This document shows positions 1-5,826 of a stretch of DNA of 8,978 nt, in pieces (position 1 is the first letter of the stretch; each line of letters opens with the position of its first letter). Under the pieces are notes generated by a model, which was given only the letters and a program-made list of their open reading frames with translations, was not told the DNA's origin and did not search any database. The stretch is from JBBSDV01 sp038240335 (GTDB lineage Bacteria > Chloroflexota > Dehalococcoidia > DSTF01 > JACRBR01). Both the position numbers and the translations under genes were made by a program. The stretch spans positions 1 through 8,978 of the forward strand of contig JBBSDV010000142.1 in the NCBI GenBank assembly GCA_038240335.1, read 5' to 3'.

Positions 1-44
1 CAGGAGACGCAATCGCGCGGCAATCCATGCGACTTCAGAGCGAA

Positions 45-2294
45 CTACAACCGCTCGAGCGGCGCGAACGACAGCATCAGCTTCTTGATGCCGATCTCGC
101 CCTTGAACGCGATCGTCACTTCTTGATCGTCTTTCACGATCTGGCACGAGACGACAATGCCCTCACCGAAGCGTGGGTGCCGCACACGCTCGCCGCCGGC
201 AAACGCCTGCTCCGTCGGCACGAGTGGCCGATCGTCGCGCCGAAAATCCTCCCGGAACCGTTGCGGGCCACGCTCGACGGCCTCGTACTGGTTGCTCACG
301 GCGGAACGCTGTGCGATCAACGCACCGGGGATGTCCTTCAGGAACCGCGATGGAGGGTTGTGCTGCGACATGCCCTGCGAGTACCGCCGGAAGGCGCGCA
401 GGAGGTATAGCCTCTCCTTTGCCCGCGTCATGCCGACGTACGTCAACCGCCGCTCCTCCTCCATCTGTCCCTGGTCGTCGAACGACCTCATGTGCGGCAG
501 CACGCCTTCCTCCATCGAGGTCATGAACACAACCGGATACTCGAGCCCCTTCGCCGAATGCAGCGTGATCAGCGTCACCCGGCCGCGGCTATGTTCGCCG
601 TCGGCATCCTTGATCGTGTCCGCATCGGAGATCAGCGCCACATCTTCCAGGAATGCGATCAGCGCGTTGCCCGGCTCGAGGCCGTCGTACTCCGCCGCCA
701 CGCTGCGCAGTTCCCCCACGTTCGACCAGCGCTCCTCCGCCTCCGCTTCCTCGAGCGTCTCGAACAGCGAGCGCCGATACCCTGTGTGCTCGAGCACTGC
801 ATCGAGCAGCGTCGACAGATTGTTCTTTGATGCCACGTCGATCAGCTCGTCGATCATCCCGAGGAAGTCGACCAGCGCCTTCGCCTGCCGCCCGCCGACC
901 GGATGCCGCTCCGACTGCAGCTCTTCGCGCGCGGACCGCGGATCATCCTGGCGCGCCATCACCTGCAGCGCGGTGTATAGCGGCACATTGATGCGCTGCG
1001 CCCAGCGCTCGAGCTCGCTCAGCGTCTTGGCGCCGATGCCGCGGCCAGGCACATTGACGACGCGCGAAAAACTGACGACGTCGAACGGATTCTGGATCAA
1101 CCGCAGGTACGCGAGGATATCCTTCACCTCACGGCGCTCATAGAACCGCGTGCCACCGACCAGCTGATACGGCACAGTCGCGCGGATGAACGCCTCCTCG
1201 AGCGCTCGCGAGTGAGCGTTCGTCCGGTACATCACCGCGAAGTCGCTGTAGTCGCGGCCCTCCCGCGCCATATCCGTTACTTCCTTCGCGACGAAGTCCG
1301 CCTCCTCCGCCTCGTCGTACGCCTCGTACATGATGATCTGCTCGCCGGCGCCGCCTTCGGTCCACAGCGACTTCTCCTTGCGCTGCTTGTTGCCGGCGAT
1401 CACGGCGTGCGCGGCGTCGAGGATCGTTTGCGTCGAGCGGTAGTTCTGCTCGAGGAGGACGGTGCGCGATTCCGGAAAGTCACGTTCGAAGTTGAGAATG
1501 TTGCGGATGTCGGCCGAGCGCCACGAATAGATCGACTGGTCCGGGTCGCCGACTACGCAGATGTTGCCATGCTTACCCGCGAACATGCGCGCCAGCTCGT
1601 ACTGCGCGATGTTCGTGTCCTGGAACTCATCGACCAGCACGTGCAGAAAGCGCTCCTGGTACTTCTCGCGTAGCTCCTCGTGGTTGCGCAGCATCTGCAC
1701 CGTCCTGAGGATCAAGTCGTCGAAATCGAGCGCGTTATTTTCTGCGAGAAGATCCTGATACCGCTCGTACACGCGCGCGACGACCTCGCTGTAGTAGTCG
1801 CGAGCGGCCGCTGCATAATCGGCCGGCGACATCAGCTCGCTCTTCGCGTGCGAGATCGATGACAAGAGCGCACGCTCCTTGAAGCGCTTCGTGTCGACGT
1901 TCGACCACTCGCACGCACGCTTGATCACGGCGACCTGGTCGGCGTCGTCGTAGATGTTGAACGACCGCGCCAGTCCGATGCGCTCGCCCTCGATGCGCAA
2001 GAGCCGCGCGCAGATGGAGTGGAACGTCCCGAGCACGATGTCGTTGGCAGCATCATCCAGGTGGGCGACGACGCGCTCCCGCATCTCGCGCGCCGCTTTG
2101 TTCGTGAACGTCACCGAGACGATGCGCCACGGCGCGACGCCGATGACGTCGACGAGATACGCGATGCGATGCGCGATCACCCGCGTCTTCCCGGACCCGG
2201 GACCGGCAAGGATCAGCAGCGGCCCCGAGATCGTCGAGACGGCCGCACGTTGAGGCGGGTTCAGGTCTTGAAGGATGTGCTCAGCGGTAGGCAT
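45..2294 (-). CDS. pcrA: UvrD/PcrA-type ATP-dependent 3'-5' DNA helicase
   Basis: A complete superfamily 1A helicase of 749 residues, close to the usual PcrA/UvrD length. It unwinds DNA 3' to 5' using ATP in nucleotide excision repair, mismatch repair or replication-fork processing, in the cytoplasm. All family motifs are visible in order: Q-motif LNPPQ (11-15), Walker A AGPGSGKT (30-37), motif Ia TFTNKAA (62-68), Ib GTFHS (89-93), DEFQDT Walker B (222-227), VGDPDQSIYSW (248-258), motif IV QNYRST (283-288), motif V TLHSAKGLE (577-585) and motif VI YVGMTRAKE (619-627). The last 50 residues (from GERVRHPRFGEG, about 701) form the Tudor-like tail that in PcrA binds RNA polymerase. The ATG at 2294 places the Q-motif at the normal distance from the N-terminus. 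It lies downstream of the FmdB-like gene on the same strand, separated by 219 bp of repeat-bearing sequence, so co-transcription is possible but uncertain. UvrD and PcrA cannot be separated by sequence alone; the tail favours PcrA. Confidence 0.97.
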   Translation of the reverse strand: MPTAEHILQDLNPPQRAAVSTISGPLLILAGPGSGKTRVIAHRIAYLVDVIGVAPWRIVSVTFTNKAAREMRERVVAHLDDAANDIVLGTFHSICARLLRIEGERIGLARSFNIYDDADQVAVIKRACEWSNVDTKRFKERALLSSISHAKSELMSPADYAAAARDYYSEVVARVYERYQDLLAENNALDFDDLILRTVQMLRNHEELREKYQERFLHVLVDEFQDTNIAQYELARMFAGKHGNICVVGDPDQSIYSWRSADIRNILNFERDFPESRTVLLEQNYRSTQTILDAAHAVIAGNKQRKEKSLWTEGGAGEQIIMYEAYDEAEEADFVAKEVTDMAREGRDYSDFAVMYRTNAHSRALEEAFIRATVPYQLVGGTRFYERREVKDILAYLRLIQNPFDVVSFSRVVNVPGRGIGAKTLSELERWAQRINVPLYTALQVMARQDDPRSAREELQSERHPVGGRQAKALVDFLGMIDELIDVASKNNLSTLLDAVLEHTGYRRSLFETLEEAEAEERWSNVGELRSVAAEYDGLEPGNALIAFLEDVALISDADTIKDADGEHSRGRVTLITLHSAKGLEYPVVFMTSMEEGVLPHMRSFDDQGQMEEERRLTYVGMTRAKERLYLLRAFRRYSQGMSQHNPPSRFLKDIPGALIAQRSAVSNQYEAVERGPQRFREDFRRDDRPLVPTEQAFAGGERVRHPRFGEGIVVSCQIVKDDQEVTIAFKGEIGIKKLMLSFAPLERL

Positions 2295-2302
2295 GGGTGT
2301 GA

Positions 2303-2372
2303 GTTCTTAGTTTGTCGCAGGTCGCTTGTAGTTCACCCCTAGCAGTAAACAGTCAGGGGTTAGCAGTTACAT
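2303..2372 (+). repeat. Degenerate heptamer tract A
   Basis: Read in steps of seven from 2303, the sequence gives GTTCTTA, GTTTGTC, GCAGGTC, GCTTGTA, GTTCACC, CCTAGCA, GTAAACA, GTCAGGG, GTTAGCA, GTTACAT. Eight of ten units begin with G and five with GTT. The tract lies directly upstream of the helicase start (minus strand), so it would fall in that gene's leader or promoter. It is the most degenerate of the three tracts here and is supported mainly by sharing period and consensus with tracts B and C. Confidence 0.5.
2335..2360. other. Short inverted repeat (6-bp stem, 14-nt loop) upstream of the helicase
   Basis: ACCCCT at 2335-2340 is the exact reverse complement of AGGGGT at 2355-2360. It lies 41-66 bp before the helicase start and within tract A. 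A weak stem-loop or protein-binding site is possible. No T-tract follows it on either strand, so it is not a convincing intrinsic terminator. Confidence 0.35.
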
Positions 2373-2477
2373 TGCTTGTTCGGGCTGAACGCCGGTCGCG
2401 GCCCGCATTCGATACTCGGGCGAGTAGCGAGGCGTCGATTCCGCCGCACTACAGCCGAGCCAAACGAGCGGCTGCGC

Positions 2478-2514
2478 ACTGTGACTGCAAACTGTGAACT
2501 GCAAACTGTGAACT
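2478..2514 (-). repeat. Heptamer tandem tract B, two perfect 14-bp units
   Basis: On the plus strand the 14-mer ACTGCAAACTGTGA occurs at 2484-2497 and again, exactly, at 2498-2511. Each unit is two heptamers, ACTGCAA and ACTGTGA. A partial unit precedes it (ACTGTG, 2478-2483) and ACT follows (2512-2514). On the minus strand it reads GTTCACA, GTTTGCA, GTTCACA, GTTTGCA, which is the same GTTYRYM pattern as tracts A and C but in opposite orientation. It ends on the last base of the FmdB-like gene's stop codon, so it would form the start of that gene's 3' untranslated region. Confidence 0.85.
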
Positions 2515-2924
2515 CAATCGTCGTCAGCCGCAGGCCGCGACGAGCGGATCGGCGCGATACCGGACGCGCGCATCTTCCGTTCTTCCTTCGCCACGATCTG
2601 CTGCTTGTCAGCGAGGATCTCGAGCTCGCCCTTCGATTTCTTGCGGCGCGGCGTCGGCTTGTTGATCTCCGGATGCTCGTTCATCCGCGTGCCGCTCGTC
2701 ACCGGACGCTTGACTTCTTTGCCCAGGTGATAGTACGTGCCGCGGTCGGGGATCGCGCGCGGGTATCCCTCGCGCATCGTGAACGCCGAGAACGACGTCG
2801 GCGGTATCCGTTGCGACGTCTTCGCGCACAACGGGCACGGCGCCGGCTCCGCCGATCTCGCGATCGGTCGCATCGTCTCGAACACCCCGTCGCAACTCTC
2901 GCAGAAATATTCGTAGACGGGCAT
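2514..2924 (-). CDS. FmdB-family zinc-ribbon protein
   Basis: A 136-residue protein whose first 40 residues are a classic FmdB/CxxC_CxxC zinc ribbon. It begins MPVYEYFCESC and carries one metal-binding knuckle at C8-x2-C11 and the second at C30-x2-C33. The open frame extends upstream to 3137, but the MPxYEY start is the family hallmark and is preceded by a GAGG ribosome-binding sequence (plus positions 2931-2934), so the ATG at 2924 is chosen. After the ribbon come a Tyr/Gly/Pro-containing segment (about 52-85), a basic stretch PRRKKSKGE (about 91-99), a charged helical region and an acidic DDD end. The family was named after a putative regulator of formamidase and amidase genes, but most members have no proven role; nucleic-acid or protein binding is an inference. 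The tail is longer than in the minimal 70-100 residue members. Heptamer tracts flank it on both sides. It may be transcribed ahead of the helicase gene. Confidence 0.85.
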   Translation of the reverse strand: MPVYEYFCESCDGVFETMRPIARSAEPAPCPLCAKTSQRIPPTSFSAFTMREGYPRAIPDRGTYYHLGKEVKRPVTSGTRMNEHPEINKPTPRRKKSKGELEILADKQQIVAKEERKMRASGIAPIRSSRPAADDD

Positions 2925-2934
2925 GGAGGTCCTC

Positions 2935-2975
2935 GTTCGTCGTTTGTAGTTGTCGTTCGTAGTTCGTCGTTTCGG
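2935..2975 (+). repeat. Heptamer tandem tract C
   Basis: In steps of seven from 2935 the plus strand reads GTTCGTC, GTTTGTA, then a six-base unit GTTGTC, then GTTCGTA, GTTCGTC, GTTTCGG. Five of the six units fit GTTYGTM or lose one base. The tract ends 10 bp before the FmdB-like start codon (minus strand) and lies next to its GAGG ribosome-binding sequence, so it would be transcribed as part of that gene's leader. Confidence 0.8.
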
Positions 2976-3018
2976 TATTCGCCGCGCTGGCGGAGCGCTC
3001 ATGGCGTAGTTCCATTCC

Positions 3019-3024
3019 ATTGTA
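3019..3024 (-). promoter_or_regulatory. Possible -10 element for the FmdB-like gene
   Basis: The minus strand reads TACAAT here, five of six matches to TATAAT. A start of transcription about seven bases further on (near 3012) would give an 88-nt leader containing tract C. No good -35 hexamer lies at the expected distance, so this is tentative. Confidence 0.35.
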
Positions 3025-3151
3025 TCGCGTCGAACGTCACGAACCGCCGGATCGCCCGGGCTGCGCCTCACCCCATGGCAAGAGGAGCCCATACATCGAC
3101 TGCATGTCGCATCCCGCTTCTCGCTTCCCGCTCCCACGTGCCGCAGCGCGC

Positions 3152-3157
3152 TATACT
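3152..3157 (+). promoter_or_regulatory. -10 element of the rnpB promoter
   Basis: TATACT, five of six matches to TATAAT, ends three bases before the 5' strand of the RNase P RNA P1 helix at 3161, which is about where a promoter for this RNA should sit. No convincing -35 is seen; a CACGTG palindrome lies at 3135-3140 but is not a standard promoter element. Confidence 0.55.
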
Positions 3158-3160
3158 CGA

Positions 3161-3538
3161 GTGCCAGCGGGCCGGGTGGCCGCTTGCCCGCTTCGGCGGG
3201 TGAGAGGAAAGTCCGAACTCCATAGGGCAGGGTGCCCGCTAACAGCGGGGCGTCGCGAGGCGACGGCTAGTGCAACAGAAATACACCGCCCGCGCGGCTT
3301 CCGTACGGGTAAGGGCGAAATGGTGCGGTAAGAGCGCACCGGCGCCGTGGCGACACGGCGGCCAGGCAAACCCCACCCGGAGCAAGGCTATGTAGGGGAC
3401 CACGCTCGCTTCGGCGAGCTAACGGCGGCCCGCCTGAGAGTCCCGGGTAAGCCGCTCGAGCCGTCGAGCAATCGGCGGCCAAGATAGATGGCCACCGCCC
3501 GCAAGGGTACAGAATTCGGCTTACAGGCCCGCTGGCAC
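3161..3538 (+). ncRNA. rnpB: RNase P RNA (bacterial type A)
   Basis: This is the catalytic RNA of RNase P, which removes 5' leaders from tRNA precursors. The ends are set by a perfect 13-bp P1 helix: GTGCCAGCGGGCC (3161-3173) pairs with GGCCCGCTGGCAC (3526-3538). Between them are the universal conserved blocks: GAGGAAAGTCC (about 3204-3214) with AGGGCAGGGTGCC after it, ACAGAAATACACCGCC (3275-3290), the GGTAAGGGCGAAA...GGTAAGAGCGCACC block (about 3308-3340), GGAGCAAGG (3379-3387), and the 3' P4-forming ACAGAATTCGGCTTAC (3509-3524). A CCCGC-TTCG-GCGGG tetraloop hairpin (3187-3200) matches P3. The length of about 378 nt and the block pattern fit ancestral type A. No intrinsic terminator follows the P1 helix, and the next coding start is only 42 bp away, so read-through or processing of the 3' end is likely. 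Exact transcript ends may differ by a few bases. Confidence 0.97.
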
Positions 3539-3580
3539 GCTCATCATGAGATCTCAGAGTTCAGACGGACGACTGCTCCC

Positions 3581-3976
3581 ATGCTCCCCCTGCTCCGCGA
3601 CGTCGATTGCATTCGTGTCCGCGTTCCCGAGCTTGATGCCGGCCTCGCGTTCTATCGCGATACGCTCGGACACGCGCTGCTGTGGCGCAACGCATCCGCG
3701 GCTGGCCTCGCGATGCCGGATTGCACGGCAGAGATCGTCATCCACACCGACCCCACGCCAGAAGATGTGAATCTGAGCGTCGATTCCGTCGAGCATGCCA
3801 TTGCCGTCGTCGTCTCCGCCGGTGGTCGCGTCCTTGCCGGTCCGTTCGACATTGCGATCGGCAAGTGCGTCGTCGTTGCGGATCCGTTTGGCAACCCGCT
3901 CACGTTGCTCGACAAGAGCAAGGGCCTGCTCGCGACGGATCTCGACGGCAACGTGACGGGCCTCAAACCGACGTAG
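3581..3976 (+). CDS. VOC-superfamily (glyoxalase/bleomycin-resistance fold) protein
   Basis: A 131-residue protein with the usual length of a single-chain VOC protein, made of two beta-alpha-beta-beta-beta modules. The first module is seen in IRVRVPELDAGLAFYRDTLGH (11-31), the second ends in VVVADPFGNPLTLLDKSKG (97-115), a family signature. The frame is open back to 3488, but that would overlap the RNase P RNA, so the ATG at 3581 directly before the fold is chosen; no clear ribosome-binding site precedes it. Family members include glyoxalase I, dioxygenases, epimerases and drug-binding proteins. The usual metal-ligand positions hold C10 where His is common, N64 at the start of the second module, and T108 where Glu is common, so a metal-dependent reaction is doubtful. 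Substrate is unknown. It lies between rnpB and tlyA with 66 bp to the latter, and the link appears positional only. Confidence 0.85.
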   Translation: MLPLLRDVDCIRVRVPELDAGLAFYRDTLGHALLWRNASAAGLAMPDCTAEIVIHTDPTPEDVNLSVDSVEHAIAVVVSAGGRVLAGPFDIAIGKCVVVADPFGNPLTLLDKSKGLLATDLDGNVTGLKPT

Positions 3977-4042
3977 CGCTCAAACGACGGCACTTCAATC
4001 CGCGCCATTGCAGCGCCGCCATCTTCGCACCAAACTTCCCTC

Positions 4043-4780
4043 ATGCAACGCAAACAGCGCCTCGATCTCGCGCTTGTCGAACGCGGCCTCGTCGCCTCGC
4101 GTGAGAAGGCGCGCGCGCTCGTCATGGCGGGCGAGGTCCGCGTCCGCGGCAACGTCGAGGTGCGCGCGAGCGTGCTCGTCGCCGAAGATGCATCGATCGA
4201 GATCGCTCAGCCACCCCGATTCGTCAGCCGTGGCGGCGAGAAGCTGGATCATGCGCTGAACGCGTTCAGCATCGACGTCACCGGGCTCGTCGCAATGGAT
4301 GCCGGAGCATCGACCGGTGGCTTTACGGACTGCATGCTCCAACGGGGTGCGAGCCGCGTCTACGCCGTCGACGTCGGCTACGGTCAGATCGACGTGCGGT
4401 TGCGCGAAGACACCCGCGTCGTCGTCCTCGAGCGCACGAACGTCCGCGACCTCGAGTCGCTGCCGGAACCGATCGACATCGCGACGATCGACGCGTCCTT
4501 CATCTCGCTGACGAAGCTCCTGCCGGCCGTCACGCATGTCGTGCGCCCAAGCGCCGACATCGTCGCGCTCGTCAAGCCGCAGTTCGAGGCTGGCCGCGAC
4601 GAAGTTGGTCGTCGCGGCGTGGTGCGTGATCCGCTCGTTCATGCATCCGTCATCGGCCGCGTCGCCTGGTGGTGCGTCAATCACCAGCTGCGTGTCCGCG
4701 GCGTCGCCGCATCGCCCCTCCTTGGCCCCGCCGGCAACCGCGAGTTCTTCCTCTGGCTTCAAACTCAGCGCCAGGACTAG
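4043..4780 (+). CDS. tlyA: TlyA-family rRNA (cytidine-2'-O)-methyltransferase
   Basis: A 245-residue protein of typical TlyA length. Residues 4-60 form an S4 RNA-binding domain (RLDLALVERGLVASREKARALV). The rest is an FtsJ/RrmJ-like SAM-dependent methyltransferase with the linker VSRGGEKLDHAL (61-72) and SAM-binding loop DAGASTGGFTDC (86-97). A likely K-D-K-E catalytic tetrad is K67, D150 (in TIDASF), K178 (in LVKPQFEAG) and E234 (in GNREFF). TlyA enzymes methylate ribose 2'-OH groups of 16S and, in the longer type, also 23S rRNA; loss causes capreomycin resistance in mycobacteria. Some homologues were called haemolysins; that is not supported here. The first ATG, at 4043, gives the family N-terminus (MQRKQRLDLAL). 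No strong ribosome-binding site precedes it. It is followed by nadK after 109 bp, a pairing seen in many bacteria. Confidence 0.95.
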   Translation: MQRKQRLDLALVERGLVASREKARALVMAGEVRVRGNVEVRASVLVAEDASIEIAQPPRFVSRGGEKLDHALNAFSIDVTGLVAMDAGASTGGFTDCMLQRGASRVYAVDVGYGQIDVRLREDTRVVVLERTNVRDLESLPEPIDIATIDASFISLTKLLPAVTHVVRPSADIVALVKPQFEAGRDEVGRRGVVRDPLVHASVIGRVAWWCVNHQLRVRGVAASPLLGPAGNREFFLWLQTQRQD

Positions 4781-4843
4781 CGCGTTCAACGCACGGCTCG
4801 ACGACAGCCGTCACGCACGCTGACGTCTCACGCTTCGCCCATG

Positions 4844-4870
4844 CCCGCCTCCACCCTCCCACCTCCACCC
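4844..4870 (-). other. Four-tract G-quadruplex pattern (C-rich on plus strand) before nadK
   Basis: The plus strand has CCC runs at 4844-4846, 4854-4856, 4858-4860 and 4868-4870, spaced by 7, 1 and 7 bases. The minus strand therefore fits the canonical G3-N1-7 quadruplex rule. Two exact copies of CCTCCACCC (4848-4856 and 4862-4870) lie 14 bp apart. The tract ends 19 bp before the nadK start codon and holds two copies of CCTCC, the anti-Shine-Dalgarno sequence. Folding is predicted, not shown. Confidence 0.6.
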
Positions 4871-4889
4871 AACGTGTTATCGTTCTCGG

Positions 4890-5726
4890 ATGGAAAAGAT
4901 CGGCGTCACGTACCATCCGAAATCCCAGGCGGCGCGCAGCGTCGCCGAGGAGGTGCGCGCGCGCTTGGCGACGAAAGTCGGCGAAGCGTGGCTCGCGTCG
5001 GCGTGGGACGACGGTGCTCGCGAGGAGCACGTTCCCGGCACCGATCTCATCATCTGCTGCGGCGGTGACGGCACGGTGCTGCGCGCCGCCCGCGCAGTCA
5101 TTCCGCACCCCGTGACACTTCTCGGAGTCAACCTCGGCCGCATCGGGTTCCTAACGGAAGTGACCGCACCCCAGTTATTTGAGCAACTCGAGGAGATCGT
5201 CGACGGTGCCGGTCGCATCGAGACGCGGGCGATGATCGAGACGGAGGTGATGCGCGGTGCCGGCGCACTGGCGCACTGCTATCAGGCACTCAACGACGTC
5301 GTCGTCGGCCGCGCCGCCATCGGTCGCACGGTGCAGTTCTCCGTGCGCACCGATCACACAACCGTCGGCAGCTATCGCGCTGATGGCGTCATCGTCGCGA
5401 CCGCGACCGGCAGCACGGCGTACTCACTCAGCGTCGGCGGCCCCATCCTGCATCCCGAATCGCGTGAGATGCTCGTGACACCCGTGGCGCCGCACCTCGC
5501 GCCCGGAAATAGCCTCGTCCTCGCATCCGGCTCGACCGTCGAGATCGAGATCGCCGCTGCGCAGAAGGCGAGCCTCAGCGTCGACGGCCAGCCGGACGAT
5601 GACCTCGCCGGCGGTGACGTCGTCCGCGTCCGTACGAGCTCGCATGTGGCGCGATTCCTCCGTCTCGGGCCGCCCGGCGACTTCTTCGTTCGCGTCGGGC
5701 GGCGTCTCAACTGGCTCCACGAGTAA
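4890..5726 (+). CDS. nadK: NAD kinase (ATP/polyphosphate-NAD+ phosphotransferase)
   Basis: A complete 278-residue NAD kinase, which phosphorylates NAD+ at the 2' position to make NADP+, in the cytoplasm. It carries GGDGT (58-62, catalytic Asp at 60), the NAD-binding ALND (133-136, where NE is more usual and ND also occurs), the glycine-rich DGVIVATATGSTAYSLSVGG (165-184), and SVDGQ (230-234). The N-terminal Rossmann-like part begins MEKIGVTYHP, a usual family start, so the ATG at 4890 is accepted. There is no Shine-Dalgarno sequence; the leader is C-rich. TTATCG at 4877-4882 resembles a weak -10 element whose start site would fall at or near the ATG, so a leaderless message is possible but unproven. 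The gene follows tlyA by 109 bp and precedes the ArgA-like gene by 100 bp on the same strand. Confidence 0.96.
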   Translation: MEKIGVTYHPKSQAARSVAEEVRARLATKVGEAWLASAWDDGAREEHVPGTDLIICCGGDGTVLRAARAVIPHPVTLLGVNLGRIGFLTEVTAPQLFEQLEEIVDGAGRIETRAMIETEVMRGAGALAHCYQALNDVVVGRAAIGRTVQFSVRTDHTTVGSYRADGVIVATATGSTAYSLSVGGPILHPESREMLVTPVAPHLAPGNSLVLASGSTVEIEIAAAQKASLSVDGQPDDDLAGGDVVRVRTSSHVARFLRLGPPGDFFVRVGRRLNWLHE

Positions 5727-5728
5727 CG

Positions 5729-5758
5729 TTCGCACCCATCATCGTCAGCCGGTACGAT
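5729..5758 (+). promoter_or_regulatory. Possible promoter for the GNAT-Nudix pair
   Basis: TTCGCA (5729-5734) and TACGAT (5753-5758), 18 bp apart, each match four of six positions of the housekeeping sigma consensus. It begins two bases after the nadK stop codon. The predicted start near 5765 would place the hairpin at 5763-5783 at the very 5' end of the message. Confidence 0.35.
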
Positions 5759-5762
5759 GCTC

Positions 5763-5783
5763 AAGCGGGCGAGATGCCCGCTT
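5763..5783. other. Perfect 8-bp stem-loop in the nadK to GNAT gap
   Basis: AAGCGGGC (5763-5770), loop GAGAT, GCCCGCTT (5776-5783). It is followed by CTTCG rather than a T-run, so it is at best a weak rho-independent terminator for nadK. It could equally be a structured 5' leader of the next transcript or an mRNA-stabilising hairpin. Confidence 0.6.
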
Positions 5784-5826
5784 CTTCGATCGACTCGGCG
5801 CGACGAAGCGAGGAACACACGCTGTT

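Noticed and set aside
1..44. Edge sequence after the helicase stop
   Set aside because: Too short to assign; no hairpin with T-run or coding start could be supported.
157..1143. Long plus-strand open frame of 328 codons opposite the helicase gene
   Set aside because: It is Ser/Arg/Pro-rich with no recognisable domain and lies fully opposite a helicase gene with every family motif; typical shadow in high-GC DNA.
2925..3137. N-terminal extension of the FmdB-like frame
   Set aside because: It reads through tract C and lacks family similarity; the MPVYEY start is the family N-terminus.
2376..3203. Plus-strand open frame of 275 codons
   Set aside because: Arg/Ala-rich low-complexity translation that overlaps the zinc-ribbon gene, two heptamer tracts and the start of rnpB.
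3179..3250. GC hairpins that might be a terminator or riboswitch
   Set aside because: They are parts of RNase P RNA (P3 tetraloop hairpin and adjacent conserved region).
3488..3580. N-terminal extension of the VOC frame
   Set aside because: It lies inside the 3' part of RNase P RNA; the ATG at 3581 fits the fold start.
3995..4789. Minus-strand open frame of 264 codons opposite tlyA
   Set aside because: Asp/Arg/Ala-rich antisense shadow of the TlyA gene, no domain seen.
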